DNA of 64,000 nt from Granulicella sp. L56. GTDB lineage: Bacteria > Acidobacteriota > Terriglobia > Terriglobales > Acidobacteriaceae. The notes beneath the pieces were generated by a model. It searched no databases and was not told where the DNA came from. It saw only the letters and a program-made list of their open reading frames with translations. The stretch is from contig NZ_LMUS01000006.1 in assembly GCF_009765835.1 (NCBI RefSeq), forward strand, positions 888,438 to 952,437, in the 5' to 3' direction. This document shows, piece after piece, positions 62,522 to 64,000 of the stretch. The position numbers and the translations under genes are program-made. The number at the start of each line of letters is the position of its first letter. Position 1 is the stretch's first letter.

Positions 62522-64000
62522 GTGTCTCTACCTCTACAAGAACTCGCAGAGTCTTCCGCCGCTGAATCCATCGTGCGCATGACCTTCGCCGACCTCGGCC
62601 AGCCCTCCATACCCGCGGCAACCGTCGTCACTTCGCTCATCCCCACACGCGCTCTCGAAGCCGGAGAACAGTACCGCTTCCACTTCGACATGACCAAATG
62701 CATCGGCTGCCGCTCCTGCGAGATCGCCTGCAATGAGCAGAACGGCAACCCCGCCGACATTCGCTGGCGCCGCATCGGCGAAATCGAAGGCGGCACCTAC
62801 CCCGACACGCTTCGCCACTATCTCTCTATGGGCTGCAACCACTGCCTCGACGCCGAGTGCGTCAAAGGCTGCCCCGTCGACGCCTACACCAAAGACCCCA
62901 TCACCGGCATCGTCCTGCACTCCGCCGACGCCTGTATCGGTTGCCAGTATTGCGTCTGGAACTGCCCTTACTCCGTTCCGCAGTTCAACGCCGAGCGGGG
63001 AGTGGTCGGCAAATGCGACATGTGCCACGGCCGCCTCACCGACGGACACGAACCAGCCTGCGTCAACGCCTGTCCCGAAGCTGCCATCGAGATCGAAATC
63101 GTCAACACCACCGCATGGCGCATCGACTACGCCTCTGCGGAGTCGCCCGGCATGCCCGCCGCTGGCCACACCATCTCCACCACGCGCATCACGCTTCCTC
63201 CCAACTCCACCACGAAACTAGAGCGCGTAGACATAGGCCGCATCCAACCCGAGCACGCCCATCTCTCGCTCGTCTTCATGACGACGCTCATCCAGTCCGT
63301 TACCGGCTCGCTCATCTTCGCTCTGCTCTTTCGCGCAGCGCAGCCCATGCTACTCACCATCCTGCTCGTCATCACCAGCATCGCGCTCAACATCTCCGTC
63401 TTCCACCTTGGCCGCCCCGCCTATGCATGGCGAGCACTCAAGATGTGGCGCCGCTCCTGGCTTAGCCGCGAAGTCCTGCTCTTCGGCCTCTTCTTCGGCG
63501 CTATCGCCACATTCACCTTCGCCACATGGCTGCTCACGCCATCCATCGCATCGATCCTGCACAGCGCTTTCCTGCAGCATCTTCAGGTATTCTCCTTCAC
63601 CTCGAACTTGCTCACAACAATCGGCTGCGTAGCCGCCCTCTTCGGCGTCGCAGGCACCATCGCCAGTGCCTTCATCTATCTCGTTCCCGCGCGTCCCGCA
63701 TGGAACATGATCCACACACCCATCGACTTCCTTCTCAGCAGTCTGCTCATCGGTTCCACGCTTCCCATCACACTCAACTGGATCATCAAAAACCTCAACC
63801 GCATTACGCTACTGCAACCGCTCCATCTGCAAACCATCAACGCCTTTCCCGTATGGCTCACAGCCGTCGCAGCGATTCCATGGATCACCAACCATGCCAT
63901 CCGTCTCATTCGCCTCAATCGCTCCAGCCTCTTTGAAGAGCGAGCCACCGCCGAACTTCTCGGCACACAAAACTTCCGTCCCGCCGTCATCGTCACCTTC
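62522..64000 (+). CDS. fused DmsB-DmsC-like iron-sulfur and membrane-anchor protein, 3' end outside window
   Basis: 493 codons run to the window edge without a stop. The GTG at 62522 follows an aaaggaggg ribosome-binding site. Residues about 55-215 carry four [4Fe-4S] motif sets: CIGCRSCEIAC (60-70), CNHCLDAECVKGCP, CIGCQYCVWNCP and CDMCHGRL...ACVNACP. From about residue 245 there are several membrane helices of the DmsC type (FMTTLIQSVTGSLIFALLF, LFGLFFGAIATFTFATWLL, LIGSTLPITLNWII). Usually DmsB and DmsC are separate proteins. Such units feed a molybdopterin reductase, here perhaps a nitrate reductase encoded beyond the window. Confidence 0.88.
   Translation, partial: MSLPLQELAESSAAESIVRMTFADLGQPSIPAATVVTSLIPTRALEAGEQYRFHFDMTKCIGCRSCEIACNEQNGNPADIRWRRIGEIEGGTYPDTLRHYLSMGCNHCLDAECVKGCPVDAYTKDPITGIVLHSADACIGCQYCVWNCPYSVPQFNAERGVVGKCDMCHGRLTDGHEPACVNACPEAAIEIEIVNTTAWRIDYASAESPGMPAAGHTISTTRITLPPNSTTKLERVDIGRIQPEHAHLSLVFMTTLIQSVTGSLIFALLFRAAQPMLLTILLVITSIALNISVFHLGRPAYAWRALKMWRRSWLSREVLLFGLFFGAIATFTFATWLLTPSIASILHSAFLQHLQVFSFTSNLLTTIGCVAALFGVAGTIASAFIYLVPARPAWNMIHTPIDFLLSSLLIGSTLPITLNWIIKNLNRITLLQPLHLQTINAFPVWLTAVAAIPWITNHAIRLIRLNRSSLFEERATAELLGTQNFRPAVIVTF

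Overview
The window looks like a chromosomal segment of an Acidobacteriota genome, most likely class Terriglobia (the Granulicella/Edaphobacter/Terriglobus group). This is inferred from the gene content and not from an rRNA, since no rRNA or tRNA gene was found. The pointers are a moderately high G+C with C/G-ending codons, a 1,126-residue TonB-dependent receptor with an N-terminal carboxypeptidase-regulatory domain, a glycoside-hydrolase cluster, a combined cytochrome bc/caa3 operon, and short hairpin repeats scattered between genes.

Layout. 1-2.3 kb: the end of a small membrane protein, then an FAD amine oxidase flanked by two nearly identical ~90-bp hairpin repeats; the oxidase itself carries an in-frame repeat insertion. 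2.6-9.1 kb: forward housekeeping genes (agmatine deiminase, an AT-rich PIN-domain pair, tRNA adenosine deaminase fused in frame to a DUF3175-like domain, SDR, glutaredoxin, purB, a cysteine-cluster protein, ubiX-like). 9.1-12.9 kb: alpha/beta hydrolase, nitroreductase and small secreted or membrane proteins. 13.1-34.4 kb: repair and housekeeping genes, including uvrA, CPBP protease, pyrE, a DsbD-like reductase, prfB with its programmed frameshift, lnt, bactofilin, an enolase-superfamily racemase/OSBS with a GNAT partner and mazG, an OmpA-like lipoprotein and uvrC.

34.4-42.6 kb is one reverse-strand respiratory operon, read as coxII-cytochrome c, coxI, coxIII, a subunit-IV-like membrane protein, a dihaem cytochrome c lipoprotein, Rieske protein, cytochrome b with a fused cytochrome c, and ctaG. 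It can encode a complete quinol-to-oxygen branch. 43.0-55.5 kb is a glycan locus: GH20, GH29, GH92 and a GH18-like enzyme, with CutC, a TonB-dependent receptor and a divergent DeoR regulator. This set of activities fits trimming of N-glycans or related fungal/plant glycoconjugates. A strongly structured, pseudoknot-capable leader lies before the GH92 gene.

55.5-64.0 kb is a nitrite/sulfite assimilation region. A three-domain protein, uroporphyrinogen-III-synthase-like + GAF + ANTAR, stands next to a sirohaem nitrite/sulfite reductase, a translationally coupled NADPH flavoprotein, and a fused DmsB-DmsC-type iron-sulfur/membrane subunit that runs off the window. ANTAR domains act by binding RNA, and the leader before the reductase is full of hairpins. 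I regard this possible RNA-level control by a HemD-like sensor as the most interesting system in the window.
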